Part shown: piece by piece, positions 13,301 to 28,300 of the stretch
Layout: each line of letters begins with the position of its first letter
Position numbering within the stretch: the first letter of the stretch is position 1
Notes under the pieces: generated by a model
The model's input: the letters and a program-made list of their open reading frames with translations, nothing else
What the model was told of the DNA's origin: nothing
Databases searched by the model: none
From: Bostrychus sinensis
Lineage: Eukaryota > Chordata > Actinopteri > Gobiiformes > Eleotridae
NCBI GenBank assembly: GCA_020698575.1
Contig: CM036242.1
Span: forward strand, 9,106,624-9,170,623
Reading direction: 5' to 3'
Length of the DNA stretch: 64,000 nucleotides
Made by a program: the position numbers and the translations under genes

Positions 13301-16300
13301 GTTGAGACTGGGCATACACTGTGGCTTTAGCTGACTATGGGTGAACATTTTCAAAGATAAGCACTACAGCAGAAGAGAGTTACTTAGTGTTAAAAAGTAC
13401 ATTGCTATTGAAAATGATCTTTAACCCAATACTATCGTTTATTCTGTGGTAATAATCTTTCCTACACAAGCCTATCATAGTGACTTACTTTCTTCATGAG
13501 GAAGTCGTTCATGCTCCTGTAGTCGTTAGTGCAAGCGAGGATCTGCAGTTCATCATTCTGCCATTGAGTGGGCTCCAGGGTCACACTGCTGATCTTCACA
13601 CTACGCCTCCTCTTCACTTTGGGAGAGGGCTCTTTGTTCTCCTTCAGGTCTCTGGAGCCCCGGTCCAGAGTGGCACTGGGACTGCAGGGAGGGGACATGT
13701 TCTCCTGGCCTGCAATGCCAAAGGCAAAAGCTCAGTAACAAGTTTGAAGTTACTCTAAAGGTTTGGATTACATTTTTTGGAAGGAAGTGGCTAAAAAGAT
13801 GAAGCTATAGCTGTTAGGCAAATGTATTTACATAAAGGTGAATATTTTAATACATTTTTCTCTTAATGCTTTGTTAAAAGTTGAGCATGTAGTGACTAAT
13901 AGTGCATTCGTGCATGCATTCTCATCTCTGAAAGCTGGCTGCTGTTAAAATAAATCAGAATAATCACAACAAGTTTCCTGAGCTTCCCAGACAGGAAATA
14001 TGGCAGCCATTTCCTTCACATGTGTTTAGTTTTTATATCCTCACCCTCTCCCATTAGTGCTCCAGCATCCACAGTGTCCAAATCCAGAGAATCACCTCCA
14101 CAGATCAGCTTCTCTCTTGATGTCTTCTTCTCTCCATACTTGGTTTTGCCCCAGAAACGCATCTTACGCACCCTGTTCAAGCAATTATTGTTTGAAATTT
14201 TAAGTCTAAACAAAATTTTGTGAACTTACCTCATTAAAATAGTTTGTGATACAGACCTTCCGTCCTGAGAGTTCTTCCTGATGCTGTCCACTTTTCCCAA
14301 ATCTCCCGATGACATGGCTTTGTGCATCTTCTTCTTCTCTTCACCACCAGGAAGCTGAAACAATACAAAGCATTGCACATCAATGACACAGGCAAAGCAA
14401 ATGATGTCCATTTCTATATTATGAACATACAATCAATTAATTATCTTCAATAATTATCATTTAATTGGCTTGAAATCAATAGGGCGATTCTCTCTTAAGA
14501 CAACACCTATGAGGATTTTTTTTTAAGTTCAGTTCTTTCCACTAGATGGTAGCACTGCCTTCTTCCAACCTGACAGGAAGCCTCCCTCTGCACAAACATT
14601 GTACTCAGTATGATTCCTAATAAAATATATGGAAAAAAGTACAATTGTCTATGAATGCAGTAACAAAGCATGAGCAAAAATAATGCTTGACAATAAAAGT
14701 GAAAGTTATTGGGTGCTATATGTAACAACTAGTTTAAATTTTATAATGACAATGTCGCCTGCAATACTTTGACATAGTAAAAGATGGCAACACACTACAC
14801 TGGATACAGAGAAACTACTGTAGAACACATAGTGTAACAGACCGTAATAGTGTTAATGTTGTAATGTTGTAATGTAATGTCTAATGTCTAATAAATGTGT
14901 GTACTTACAGTTTCTGAATACAAATCAGTGTTTCCCCCATCACTTGATAGTTAATGTCACCAGGCCACCCTGACTATAAGCACCTACCACCTTGACTATC
15001 ATTCAGTACAGGCTACATGAAGTAATATAGTAATTTACTTTACTTATGTTAAATTATCCTTTTGTGGCATTTGGGAGTTATAAGTGGGGTATATAAATTA
15101 CTTGAATTTGTAGGTTCAGAATTTGGAGGCACTATGGGTTGGCTACCACCTTAACTTACAAATATTCTGTGGGAAACTGTGTAATACAAAATACTTATTA
15201 TACTACTCTACCAAAGTTAATATTACCTAGTAAAGTGGTCATTGTAAGTTTTTTGCCGAAGCGATACGCACTTTGGTAATGTAGTCTTATAACAAGTATT
15301 TTTGATCACATTTGTACCTAGAAACACAAAATGTCCTTATGCAAGTAAGAAAAAAGTTACATGATATTACAGTTTGTTACAGCCTGTGTCATATATAGTT
15401 TTGTGTTTATCTTTCCTACTGTCTGAAGGTGTCTGTACCTTTTCTTATCTTTGCCCTTATTTTGTCTACATGTTAAAAAGTTAAAAATCTATAAATACAT
15501 TTTGAAAAAAGAAAAAAAAAGTGGGTTGCAGATAGCATTGGTGCTAATTTTAAGCTTATTTGAAGTCTAAATATTATTATAATTACCTACAATATGTGCC
15601 ATAGAGGTTGTAGAGAAAATTCTACTAACTTATGAAAGAAGCTGGTCACAATAAAATGATCAGTGCCATAAAGATATAATGGATGCATTTGATTTCAGTC
15701 TTTGTTTGGACACTTAGTCAATGGTTAAGTTTGAGACAGTAAGTCTGAATATTTTCTTTTAAATACTGCAATAATAATTTAGTGATATACTGTATTGTGC
15801 AGCCATAATAAACACAAGTTTTCGAAGAAGGTGGTGGATGATAGCCTTGGTGAAAGAAGTAACATCTGATTCAGTAGAGTTCAATCAAAAAAGAAATGCT
15901 AATTCAAAGAACATGCAAAAAATTAATCTGAGAAAATATATTAGTCAAAGCTGTAAGAGAAAAGATTTTGTCATTATGTTAGTCCCACTGTCTATATTGG
16001 TGCGCTAGAAGAAAACATTCCAGAAAACTGCCCGAATGTAATCCATCAATTCAATATTGGATAACATTTGAAGAGGCCTTTCTGAATGTGTCTTCTGCTC
16101 TGAGATTTTCAGGAAAGTAGGAGTTAGTTCAAACGTATTGCTCTGGCGGCGGAGGGTGTTAGCCGTGTCAAAGAGAAGGCGCGGACAGGTGGGTTTGGCG
16201 TCAGGTGGCGCTGGTTACCATGTCTGAGTCACTGAAACATGCTTCTGCCTCGCTGGTGCTCTGTTTGGCCAGGGGCAGAGTGAAATGGCGCGGGCTCAGG

Positions 16301-19300
16301 GGGCTGTCTCCATCAAAGTCATCCTCGTCTGAATCCCCCCCCAGTGACAGGCTGGGGGCGCGGGTCAGGAAGTCGGAACGTGTCCGTGCCATTCGGGCTT
16401 TCTTTTTTTGGCCTGCTCTGCCAACCTGGAGTTTATCAGAAGTCACATCAAGTCAAGGTGATTGGATTTCCTGGCCAAGAGCCTCAGTGCATGTAGGTCA
16501 GTAGCACTAACTGAAGTATTCCTAGCAATATCATTCACACCACAATGGGCACGCTTAAACATCAACACATGCTACATAACAGAAGTATTGCTTACATCTT
16601 TCGCTTTTGTAGTTTTAGAAGAAGGCTTGTAGAGCGATGCTGGTGCCTCTTTAGGACTGGTAGGCATCACCTTAGACTTGGCATCACTGTCAAACCTGTG
16701 GCATAAATCATAAATATATTACTTTAACAACATAGCAATGTGTTTAGCTGTACACCAGTTAAATTACTTATTTAAATTATTTTTATTTATTTATAAGGCG
16801 ACAATACATATTAATGTTAATTTCCATCTCTAGTCCCTTGGCAGGTTGATGTTAATATTCAAGGACAAAAGACAAACAACAAACATACAGAACACAGTCA
16901 AACATAATACACTGTATGGCAATACTGAAATCTATCTACACAAGTAAACAAACACTTTCAATACCATATATGTAATTCATTAACAAGATGTTATCATGAT
17001 AAAAGATAAAATGAAAGTGCTAATATTGCATGTTTTTTTCATGCCCGTGCTGCCTGGGGATTACTCACTGCCCCAAATTCATTTTATACACTAAACAAAT
17101 ACATAAAACAATTAAGATCTGTTATTCATGATGTGCACCTCAACATCTCCCATTTACACCAGCAATAAATTATTATTATACAAGCCTATAAATTATGATT
17201 ACAATTTTGTCCTTCCAGCAAGCATTTTTTCCAAGGCTTTAGTAAATGATGTTAGTGTTGCCAATTCTCTTATATTAGCGGGTATTGTATTCCAAGTTTG
17301 ACATGCTCGAAGAGAATGATAGTTTAATTTGATATATATTTGATATTTGGTATTATGGCACATTGGCTGAAAACTCACTTTGTAAATGTGACGTTATCCT
17401 TCGGTGAAAAGAAGATGTTGCCCGTCTTGTCACTCAGGTTGACTGTGGTTCCCTGCTGACCTTGTATCTTTTTGGGTGCAGTTTTCCCGCGGACCCCTCC
17501 GTCTCTGGACTCCAGTGTGAGTTTGGGCACCCATCCTTCAGGGGTCACTTTGCCATCCTTATGTTTGGGGCTGGACACCGTTTGCGGGGGCAGCTGTGGC
17601 TGTGGGGTGACGCCCTGGATATCCACAGCCGGAGGGGAGTGCACCGAGGGGGGAGTGGACTCAGTTCGAGCTCGTGGAGTTGGACCGCTGGCTTTCTCAA
17701 TGTACAATGAACTAGGCCTGCTCTGTTTTCTTGCCCCTCCTGCTTCCTGACCTTCTTGCCTGCTCTGCTGTATCCTATGCAGGGCTTCACCTCTTTGCTT
17801 CTCAAACATATCTTTCTCATTCTGTGCGAAGAATAGACGTTGGCGCTCCAGCACTTCTTTCTGCTGTCTGATTTGATCCATCATCTCCTTTTCATTCTGT
17901 TGTTGTTGATTTCTCTGCCTCTCCTCTTTCTCCACATTTAGCTTGACCAATTTCTCTAAAATGGCTTGGTCTGCGTGCGGGGCAGGTTGAACAGAAGCTG
18001 GGCCGACATTTTGTGGAGATGGCGTTAGCTCTCCTGTCTGGGCAGCTGAATCTCTTAGCTCTATGGGGGGACGGACCATATCTGTTAGCTCTTCACTTAG
18101 CGGAGTTTCCTTTTGCATGCTAATGACCACAACCACTGGTCTTCGAGTTGATTCCCGTCGTTCTTTAAGAGGTCTGACAGAAGTGGTAGTTGTGGTGGTA
18201 GAGTTAGGAGTTTCTGTGTTTTGTTGAGGCTCATTAGCAGGTTGCTGTGTAGTGCTGCCTTCGGGGACGTAAAAAGTCGGGAGGTAGTTTTCGATTTTGG
18301 GCGGATGAGTGGAAGGAGCAGACTCTGTTTCTGTTGTACCTACAGAAATTGGTAGTTTTTCTGGCTTTGGGCTTGTTGAGACAGTCTCTACACTCGGCTC
18401 TGGTTCTTGGGAGACAGAGGGAATAGGAGAGCAGAGATCTTCAGTGTCCGTAATTTCTTCTACAGCCTTTGGGGGCACCTCCTCCATACTTAACAATTCA
18501 AAGCTGCCCTTTGAGCTCTGGCTATCTGGAGTGCCTTGTGGAGATCGCAGAGGCGGAGTAGCAGGAGGTACAAATTCGACAGACCACCTGCGTTCTTCGG
18601 ATGGGGATGACGGTCCTCCACTAGTGGCCCGAACTTTGAGCAGCTCTAGGCTAAACTTAGCCTGTTCTAACTCTCGCATTCTCCTGCTCTCCCGTTTAGC
18701 CCGAGTGGTTTTCTGGCTGGGCTCGTCCACAGTCCGTGCTCTATCCCTCACCAGGACAGAGGATGGTGGGACTGATTCTGGTTCTTCAGACTGGACCTTA
18801 GATACTTTAGCAGTCTCCTCCTGTTGTTTAATGGAGGCTTCCCATGTGCTGAGGTCCAAACCTGTGATCTTCTCTGGAGTCTCCTCTTCCTCAGGGGACA
18901 CAATCACTTGTCCGTTCTGCAGCTGACGAAGCCTCTCTTCTTCATCCTCCATCTCCTTCAGCCTTTGCTCCTTTAGTTTTTTTAATCTGTTAATCAAAAA
19001 CATTATCATTATCTCTAGCAGGGGGGAAAAATGGCAGATACTTGTGAAAATTCCATGTACAATTACAAGTACAGTGTTTCATTTTGCTAGCTTTGCTAGT
19101 TGCTTTGTGTAAATATACAGAATGGGGAGTGGAATAGGCACTGTATTATCTGAATTGTCTGTATTATCAGCTGCCATTAAATTAATGTTGACAAGATGCA
19201 ATGTAAAACACTAATATAAAATACTTTTGGAAACGGTATTCAACTACAGAATCTACTCTTGTCAGCTCATTTTACTGTAGCTTTGTGGTGGAGTGTGCAT

Positions 19301-22300
19301 ATAGACCCACATTTAAAGAGTCTGTTGCTACACTTAACAATGCCTGGACACACTGCAAGAGCTTGGATCAAGCGTGATTGAAAAGTGGGATTAAAACTTT
19401 CATCATCAGGCTCCTGCCAACCACAGTTGAACTCAGTGCTAAGTGAGAGGGTCCTGGGACTACCGTTTCTTTTACTGGTTATGAAATTTTAGATTGTTTG
19501 AATAGCGCACTAACAAACTGAACAATGACTGCTGAATAAGGACCTCTCTGTACCTCACAAAAGACAAGGTAGTGTGGACCACATCTCTGGGCAGATGACT
19601 GCAGTGCATCAAATTATAATGTGATCACATTTTCCATGGTTCTGTCCATTCATTCATTCATTCATCTTCTTCCGCTTATTCCTGTTAGGGGTCGCGAGTA
19701 CTGGAGCCTATCCCAGTAACCCTGGACCTTAGGTGGGATACGCCCTGGACAAAGGTTTGTAGCAGGGCTGACACAGAGACACACACACAGAGAGACAACA
19801 ATTCACTCTCACATTCATTCACTAGGGGCAATTTAGAGTCACCAATTCACCTTCAACACATGCATGTCTTCAGATGGTGGGAGGAAGCCGGACTATCCTA
19901 TACTAACCCACGGTAACACAGGTAGGACATGCAGACTCCAGCCAGAGAGAACGAGAGTGAGCGGGCCCAAGGATCGATTACACATTTTTACTTTCTGCAT
20001 AAATCAACTATTTTTTTTGCTTACATAATTGTTAATAATCTAGTAAATGGAGCCCTCAGACAAATGGCAAAAATAGATTGGTCTTCAAAAATGCATAATT
20101 AAAATATATAATCTTCAGATATTGTTACAGAGCACTGTGATATTAAATGTGTTGTATGTCCTCCTGCTGACTTGTTAAACTTTTAAATTTAGCCATTCAG
20201 GGATTTAACCCAGTTTTCTGGTGTACGCACATATGATAAATGAGGGATATTAGGGGTTAATGAGCAAAGTCACATTGTCAGTAAACTTTCATAGTAAAGT
20301 GTACCTCTGCCGGGCGAGTAAGCCCCTGCTGAATGCCTGCAGTTGTACCACAGTGTTGTACAGCTGGAGGTAGTTCTCTCTGGCCTGGTGACATCTCCAG
20401 GCTGTCTGTATGACCAAAGCAGCCGTACAGCGCCGATGGATCCACAGCCTCCACGCCCGTTGCAGAACCACAGAGGCCTCCCTCCAGACCCTTAGCTTCT
20501 GACGATCTCTGTACCCCTTCCAGTGAGCCTGGAGACACACTGCTGCGCTCTCAAAGGCTTTCATATCATAGGCCTCCTCATCCTCAGTCTCCAGCTCTTC
20601 TTCCTCTGTGGGACGGTACACACGCCACCATTTCTGAAGGAAGAAAATATAAACATAGAACTAAAGCGTGCAAGATACATCATTCCACCATAAACTAAAT
20701 ATGTCAGAAATATGTTTGTTGAAAAAAAAATGATGTTGTGTTCAATACAATAATGTTTTGCCCGCTGTATAAGTCAATTGTGATCATTCTTTATCATCTG
20801 CTAGACCTGCATTAACCATCATACAAATTAGTTTTTGGACACTGGTGCTATAGGAGAGAAATAGTTAACCAATAAGAGTAGAGATAAACACTACAATTTA
20901 AATAGAGTTCCTCAATTTTAAGATTAAATGTACTGGAAGCAACATGCGTTCATACTGGTTTAGAAACGGTACTGCAGTCTAAATCAAAACAATGGTCTGT
21001 GGGTTGCCAGTCTTTCCGCTTTTCTGATTGGATGACCCGCAATGCAGGGTTTTAGAACCAAAACAAAAAATGTAAACATAAACAACTTGGTCATTACATT
21101 TATTTATTTTTTTTACTGTGAATAAATCAGCTGTACCATTGCGATCAGTAAAACTAATTTGGTTTAAATATGTTTATCTCATATCTTGGCACACATGTGG
21201 GTCATTGTTATGAAATATAGAGTATCAAGTTAACATTAAGATGAAATAATTAAACTAAAAGATTATAGCCTGGCCTGCTATTGGTTGTTGGACATTTAAA
21301 TCACATTGGTCTAATCCTGATTGGTTGTTTGTCTCCAAATCCTGTGAGAGGAAGTTTAATCTGTGTCCATTTTTTCTGCCTCTGAAATCCAACTAAAATT
21401 GTCCAGGATAGTTCTAATTCTGAAATAAAAAATTTTACAAATTCTATCTGAGATCAGTAATGGCTATCTAAATCACCGGCTGATGTAAGAAAAATTGCAC
21501 ACATTTGTAATATACTAGATACACCCAAAAATACAGAATTGCACATAAACACATTAAAAATTCCAAGAGAATATTGCTAAGCTAAAAGGAGAAAAGTTCC
21601 TGGATGGACTATGAAAGTATTAAGAGAGTAAAGTGCACCTGGATGCAGACAGCAGCCTCTCTCATCCTGATGAAGTGCTTCCTCTCCAGGTGAGCTCTGA
21701 ACCTCCGCTGTAGACTGACGATGAGCCGCAGCACCTCATTGTGGAGCAGAGCCTGTATCCTCTGACGCTCTGCCTCACGCAGGAACACCTGAGGGAGGGA
21801 CCGTGACTTCATCAGCGCGACAGGGTACCACCACATTACACACACATTTACCCACAACCATTCAGCGGGGAGAGGAATGTCAGGTATGATCCTCTAATGA
21901 TATAAACACAAGCCCGGAGGGATCGACATGATGACTCACTCATACCAGGATGATACAAGTCCATGTGTGCTTTCATTAAATAGTTCAATGACAAGGTGGT
22001 TTAAGATTGTGTCATCAAACACAACTATTATTTTCAAGGTATAATATGCAGAATCCAGATTTGACTTGTATTTATTGATCACTAGAGAAAAAGATTTCTT
22101 TTTAATAATGCCTGTAAATCATGCATACTGTGTTAACTTAAGGTCTTAACCCTTATGTACATCTGGGGACGTTTTCAGCCGCTAGAGTCATTTTTCACTC
22201 TTTATTTGGTCATAACGTCCACTGTATTTGAGATAAATGAATGATTTTTGGTAACAATTAGGAAATATTATTTTAAAATGTTCTATAGATACCATTGTTC

Positions 22301-25300
22301 TACAGATATAATACACTTATCTACTCCTGGGGATGAAAACATCTGCTAAATTCAACTGCTGTAAAAATATATGTTTTTTTTTTTGTTTGTTTTTTTTGCT
22401 TAAATCTGTTGATCCAACTCAGTACTGTTCAAAACTACAAAATTAAAAAAATAAATAAAAAATGAATAAATAAATAAAATAAAAATAATAATTTGTTTTT
22501 AATTAACTGTTTCATATGCAAAGACACTGATGTGGGGGGGGAGGGACACACAAAATGGCCTTTTTTCCATACAAAAAGTGATTGCGGTCTGGATTTTTTA
22601 AACCTTTTATCACAGTCTTGGACATGTCAAAGATCATTAACAACATTGACTTTCCCTCATGTACTCCTCGTGGCTGTTTTTGCCCCAGTGACTTCCATTA
22701 TAATTGCACATGTCACACTATAAAATCAGGATTTTTTGATTGTTGGTGTTTTCAGTGTTGCTGGAGTTTCTTGACCCACTCCACTTATATACAGCATCAC
22801 CACCAGGCTGTAAACTTAACTACTACACTAAATTACAATGGAAATGCTTTGTTGTAACCCAGCCATAGGGGGGTTACAAGCTATATTTTTGCTAGTTTTT
22901 CTCTATGCATATTATTATTTTTTTATTTATTTTGCAGTTTAAATATGACTATATTTGATAATGCGGTGTTCAGCTATAGACTCCTAAAGAAAAGTTGGAA
23001 ATGGACAGCAACAACATATTCAGACAGCTTGTTACATATGATAAAATAATGCAGGCGTATGTACCATTGTCTTGCCCACTTGGTATCCCTCTGATGACAT
23101 GCCCAGATGGCGCAGACACTGCTGGATGTCCAATTTGGTGGCACTGGTTCCTTCAGGCAGCAACACACGGAAATGTTGCACAAAGTCCTGCAAGTAAAAA
23201 CATATATACATATCTCATATACAGTGTAAGTGACTGCTAGTTACTGTCTACTGCTGGACAGTAAACAAAGGTCACCTCTACCCTTTTGTCCTGATTTCTT
23301 AAGCAATAACAAATAAAGGATGGAAGAGATTCTGTCAGAGCACATGTGGTTTCAGGTAGGGTCCATGCTGTCCTTATTTGCAGGGGTTCAAACATCACGA
23401 CATGAATATGCTATACTCCCACTCCTCAAACTGAGGCCCATTGTCTGATTCCAGTCCACGGTGCTCCCTGGCTGCAGGGGGTGGACAGGGAAACAGATGC
23501 TGTGTTTATACAATTACAGTCATGGGGAGAGTTTCTGAGAGCGGGACAATGAAGAGGCTCTGTTCTGAAGAGTCTGGAGAAGCAACAAGAGTCAGAGAAA
23601 GTGATACCATCCCCAAGATATTTCTCATTACTGCTGACCGCAGCAACTAATATATTTGGAGCAATTTCTGGTAAGTACAGTTCTCCAGGGCATTCATATC
23701 AGTGTGCAGATGGAGTCAAAGGATCATAATTACTTCAAACAGACAATGCCTATACATCATAAAACCATACATAATATATATTTTCACACACACATACACA
23801 ATCAGTATATATATTTTCACATACATATACAATCAGTTTAAGTGACAGCACAAATCCTCACCTAAGAAAAAGTATAAATAAAGTGGCTGGATTGAAATTG
23901 CTTTGTTTTCTGTGACTTGGTGCAATGAGACGTATGCCTGTAGTATATGGTACATATCTGGTAATTACAGCCAAGTAAAACAATAAGTCACTCCCATGGG
24001 TCCAATAGGTCACATCTTATCAGCCTTAAAAATGGAGTATGTAGTTCTTAGCCTTTTTCTACATAGGGTGAATAGTTAGTTATACAGAATGATATGAAGA
24101 ATATCTTTGCAAAGGAGAGGTACTTCCAGTTGAATAACTGGTTGGTGGCCGGGTAAATCATCCTGAAGGAAATTCAGGAATAATTTTATTTATTCAGAGT
24201 AGAGTCAAGTTGATTCAGTGTTAAGCTTAAAACACGCTCATGTGCAAGAACAGCCACATTATTTATCTAACCCAGCTATGGTTTGGTGAAATCACTTTGC
24301 TTTGAAAGGCACAAGATGGATATTTGTGAAGTTGTGAACTCACAATGCTTAAACTTTTTTACAGCATGTACATTAAAAATGGTTTTTAGAAGACTATTTT
24401 TTATCATATAAACACACTTCTGTAAACGGTTTCAAGTGACATTCCTTACAAGGTTGACATCACCTTAAATATATACCACTATCTTACAATATTTTTACTA
24501 CTCATAACACACAATCCCACCTCCGAAATGACATTTGTTTCTGAAAAGATACCACTGCCTCTCAAAGGTGTGAAAACATCAGTTATTTGATGTTTCTGTA
24601 TTTCCCCTTATGACCAGTTTTGGGCTTGCACAGACAAACCATGATAAAGACAAGAAGTGAGAAGAGGTGGGTCTATCCGGCCATTGGCTTCTATAGAGAT
24701 CTCAATGGCTATTTTTACTAGATATACACATGAAAAGATGTTGTTTTGATGGGATTATACACTACTGAATACATAATTTGGTTAACTTGTATGTTGCTTA
24801 TTGGATTAAGTGATGTCCAAATAAATAATGCTTACAAAATGTCTAAAAGCCCATGTTTTTGTAAGTTCATTTGGTTACCTTGAAGCTGTACTTGATGTGG
24901 TATCCTGACAGGCGTATCCTCACTGTCTCCAGCATGCCAGTGTACCGGAGCTGCCTCAGCACCAGGTTATCATTAAACCGTAAGGGCAGCTATACGAGGT
25001 GAAGGATAAAAGATGGAGAAGGCAGAGAGGAGGAAAAAGGCCAAAAAAAGAGGGAAGAACGACAGGTGGCAAACGTTAAAGAAGGACCCAGGAATGATAA
25101 ATAGCTTTAGAAATGTTTAAACATCAAGAGGCTGAAAAAATGCTTTGAAAACCAAACCATAACAGTCAAAATGTCTGGTGTGTGCAGAGTGTACCTTCTC
25201 GGCATTGGAACGGATGCACTTGACAAAATAAGGCTCAGACTGACCCAGAGTCTCCATTAGCTTATTGAGGGAGGCCTGTGGAGTCAAGCACAAAAACAAA

Positions 25301-28300
25301 ACATCAGCGCACATCACACTGATATGCTTTCTTCAGTTAGTTCTTCAGGTAGGTTCCCAAGAATATGCTTTCAGAAATGAGAAATTCAGTTTAAGTTCAG
25401 TCTAAGTTTATTAGAATCACGCTGCCTGTTGTGTTGGCTGTGCATTTGATTACAACCGCTGAAGGAGTCTTGTCTCCACTCCATTTGGTGGAAAAAATAT
25501 TGCGCTGTTGCCTGTAACATGGCCAGTCTACTCCTTTTTTCATAGCTGCTGTCTGTAGACTTCAGGTTAAATCAGATATACTCTATGTTTATGTGCCCCT
25601 CAAAGTCGGAAGAGATATCTTGTGCCGAGCACTAATACAGTACTTTTCACAGAAGGCAATGTAGTAATTAAGTATTTTTAACTTTTTTTTATTTTTAACT
25701 TAACAGGCTCTCACTGTACAGTTACTGGATGTTTACACATAAGCAAATACTTAACAAAGAACAGACTTGTATGTGATGCACTTTGCTCTGCACAGACTGG
25801 AATGTCTCCCATTGAAACCGTTTGTCAAGAGGAGGGACTTAATATTTGGAGGTGAGTGGATAAATCTTCAGCTACCATGATTAGTTTGAGCACAGCCATG
25901 GCTCATATGACGTAAAACAGTAGTAAAACGTTGCAATAAAAAAGTCATTGGAGGATTTTTGCTGTTTTTGTACATATTTAGCAGCATACGTTACACTTTT
26001 CGGCACCGCTGTGTTGTTAACAAGTATTGCAAAGAGGGATGCTGCTGTCGGCAAACATAAAACCCACCCACTTGCAGCCGTGCCATTTGTCCGCACCGCT
26101 GGCGGGAGCAAAAGCCTGACAAGATGGATTTGTGAAATCACAAATCCCGCGACAATCCAGCTTGCAGCACAAGGTAAGAACATACCCACGTGCACACTAA
26201 TTTGCACAGAGCTTGGGAGGAAAATGTTGCAAGGGAACTAATTAACTATAAACTCAATCCAACTGGAAAACATAAATTATGTGCATATTGAGCAGTATCA
26301 AATGGTTCAATATTTCTACTGGCAAAATGTAATAAGCATATGGCTGTTCAAATCAAACGTGAATAGTATTTCCGTGTGTAATTACTGTGCGTGGGTATAA
26401 ACATGTGCTGGTGTGTGTGTGAGAGCTGAGCGGCGGGAGGAATTCAGTCTCCTCCCCTCTATGGGAGATTAAAGCAATCAGCGCAGCACAGGATGTGGGA
26501 AGTGAAGTCATCCACACTGGGGCCAGGCTGCCTGCCAGAGGGGCCCCCGCACTCATCCCCACCTCCAACAGCCACGCCATACAGCCATGAGAAATACTTA
26601 GTGCACTCTATTTACATGTTATGTTTTGTGTGAAATACAATTTATATGGTTACTCCCACAATTACTCATTAATTTGGATGTATTAAGTCATTGTTAATTG
26701 CCTGTGTTGTGTAATTACATATATTCATTCTTTACTCCTTTGCGAGGAGTGTGTAGGTATTATAATGTGTATTTTACAGTGACATTATACAGTTGGTCAA
26801 TGAAAAGAAATAAAGCTAAAATAAAAAAAGCACAATACTCCTTCCTAATTTGAGAACATTTGGGAGCAAGTTGTAGCCAGGTGCTGTTAACAACCAGGCC
26901 ATGACTGACAGACGTTTGCTGGTCTGGAGCATTCAGGTGGGTTTTCAAGTAAAGCCCAGAGGAAAGACATAAACAATGGTATTAGAAAAACACAACAAAC
27001 TATACCTCAACTATATGTTACTGCTAAAAAGCTTATATACAATGAGAGGAACTCAGATGTGACTACCACATTTTTGCATCTGTTGTTCTTTGGTTTTATT
27101 TCTCTTAAATTACTTATAGCAAGGAGAAATAATTCAGTGTTGTTCATCTAAGGTTGAATTTATTCATTATTAAACTGGGGCTCAAGAACTAATACACACA
27201 GCACACAGCACTACACTTTTTTTTAGAGCCACAAACAACACCTTTGAAGCAAAAAGTCAAAGCCGCCAACTCATTACAACACCTATCTTTTTTTATATCT
27301 TTAGTCTATATTCCAGATGCTAAAAATGTATTCACTAAATAAAATGTCTGGTTTATAGAAATTTGTAATTTTCTTAACAAATACGAACTAGACAGATGTT
27401 TTGGCAATGTACTCCAATAAGAAAAAGTACAGTTATAGAAAAAGATTCTTTACGATGTTAGGCTTCCATATGTCCACAAACCACTGCTAAAACTGAATTT
27501 TACTGCTTTAACTCCGTCTCACAGACAAATAAAATCACATAAAAAACAGTATTACAATTTAATTTTTTTGTTTTTTAAGTTCTGAGACATTACATCACTC
27601 ATGTCCTACTTTGAGGTTGTTTTTGGAGCTACGTAATAATGAGCAAATACAGGGATTAGAAAGGAGTGGAAAGGCCATTTCCAGGGAGGGAACAGTTAGG
27701 CCCAGTCTTAACTTCGAGGGAGAATCTGACATTCAACTTTATGCAAGGCTAATTATGTTTTTATTACTTGTGATGTAGTGAATTAAAAAACTGTGACAGC
27801 TCAGCCAATACATTCTGTGTGACTTACTTGAAATTGTGCGCTTATACTGGGCGGTTTCTTCTTCTTGTGGAGGTGAAGCAGCGACTTTGTGATGCGGTCA
27901 TGAAGCGTCAAGTTGCTCAAGTACTTCAGTGACTTGACGTTTAATAAGTGCTGTATGCCGAGAAATTACTAGTTTAGTAGTTTGATAGAAAAAAAAAACA
28001 AGAATAAATGCAATCTTATAGTTGAGAAAACAGTTTGTACCTTTGGAAGAGCTGGTTTAGGCTTGTAGTTTTTATTCCGCCTGTTAAACAAGAAAATAAA
28101 TTATCAGTAATTTAAACAAGCAACAACAGGTGAGTGCTGTTTGTTTAGCTAAGACTGACTGGACTTAATTAAAGGCATTGTCCCCACGTGTGTCATAAAA
28201 GTGCCAATAAAATAGAAATACACTCATCCCTGTGGGGAAATTCTCATTTGTTTAGAGAAGTCAGAGGTTAGGGTCAACCTCTGAACAGCGCTCGTAGGAA

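Noticed and set aside
18309..18926. 205-codon plus-strand open frame
   Set aside because: Lies exactly opposite the long MYO9A tail exon; the minus frame matches MYO9A and this frame has no recognisable motif.
22146..22876. Complete piggyBac-like MITE
   Set aside because: Only a TTAACCCTTATG start was seen; no inverted end with TTAA was found.
25948..26241. 97-codon plus-strand frame and overlapping minus-strand frame
   Set aside because: Open on both strands over the same DNA, no motif, within an intron; probably chance.
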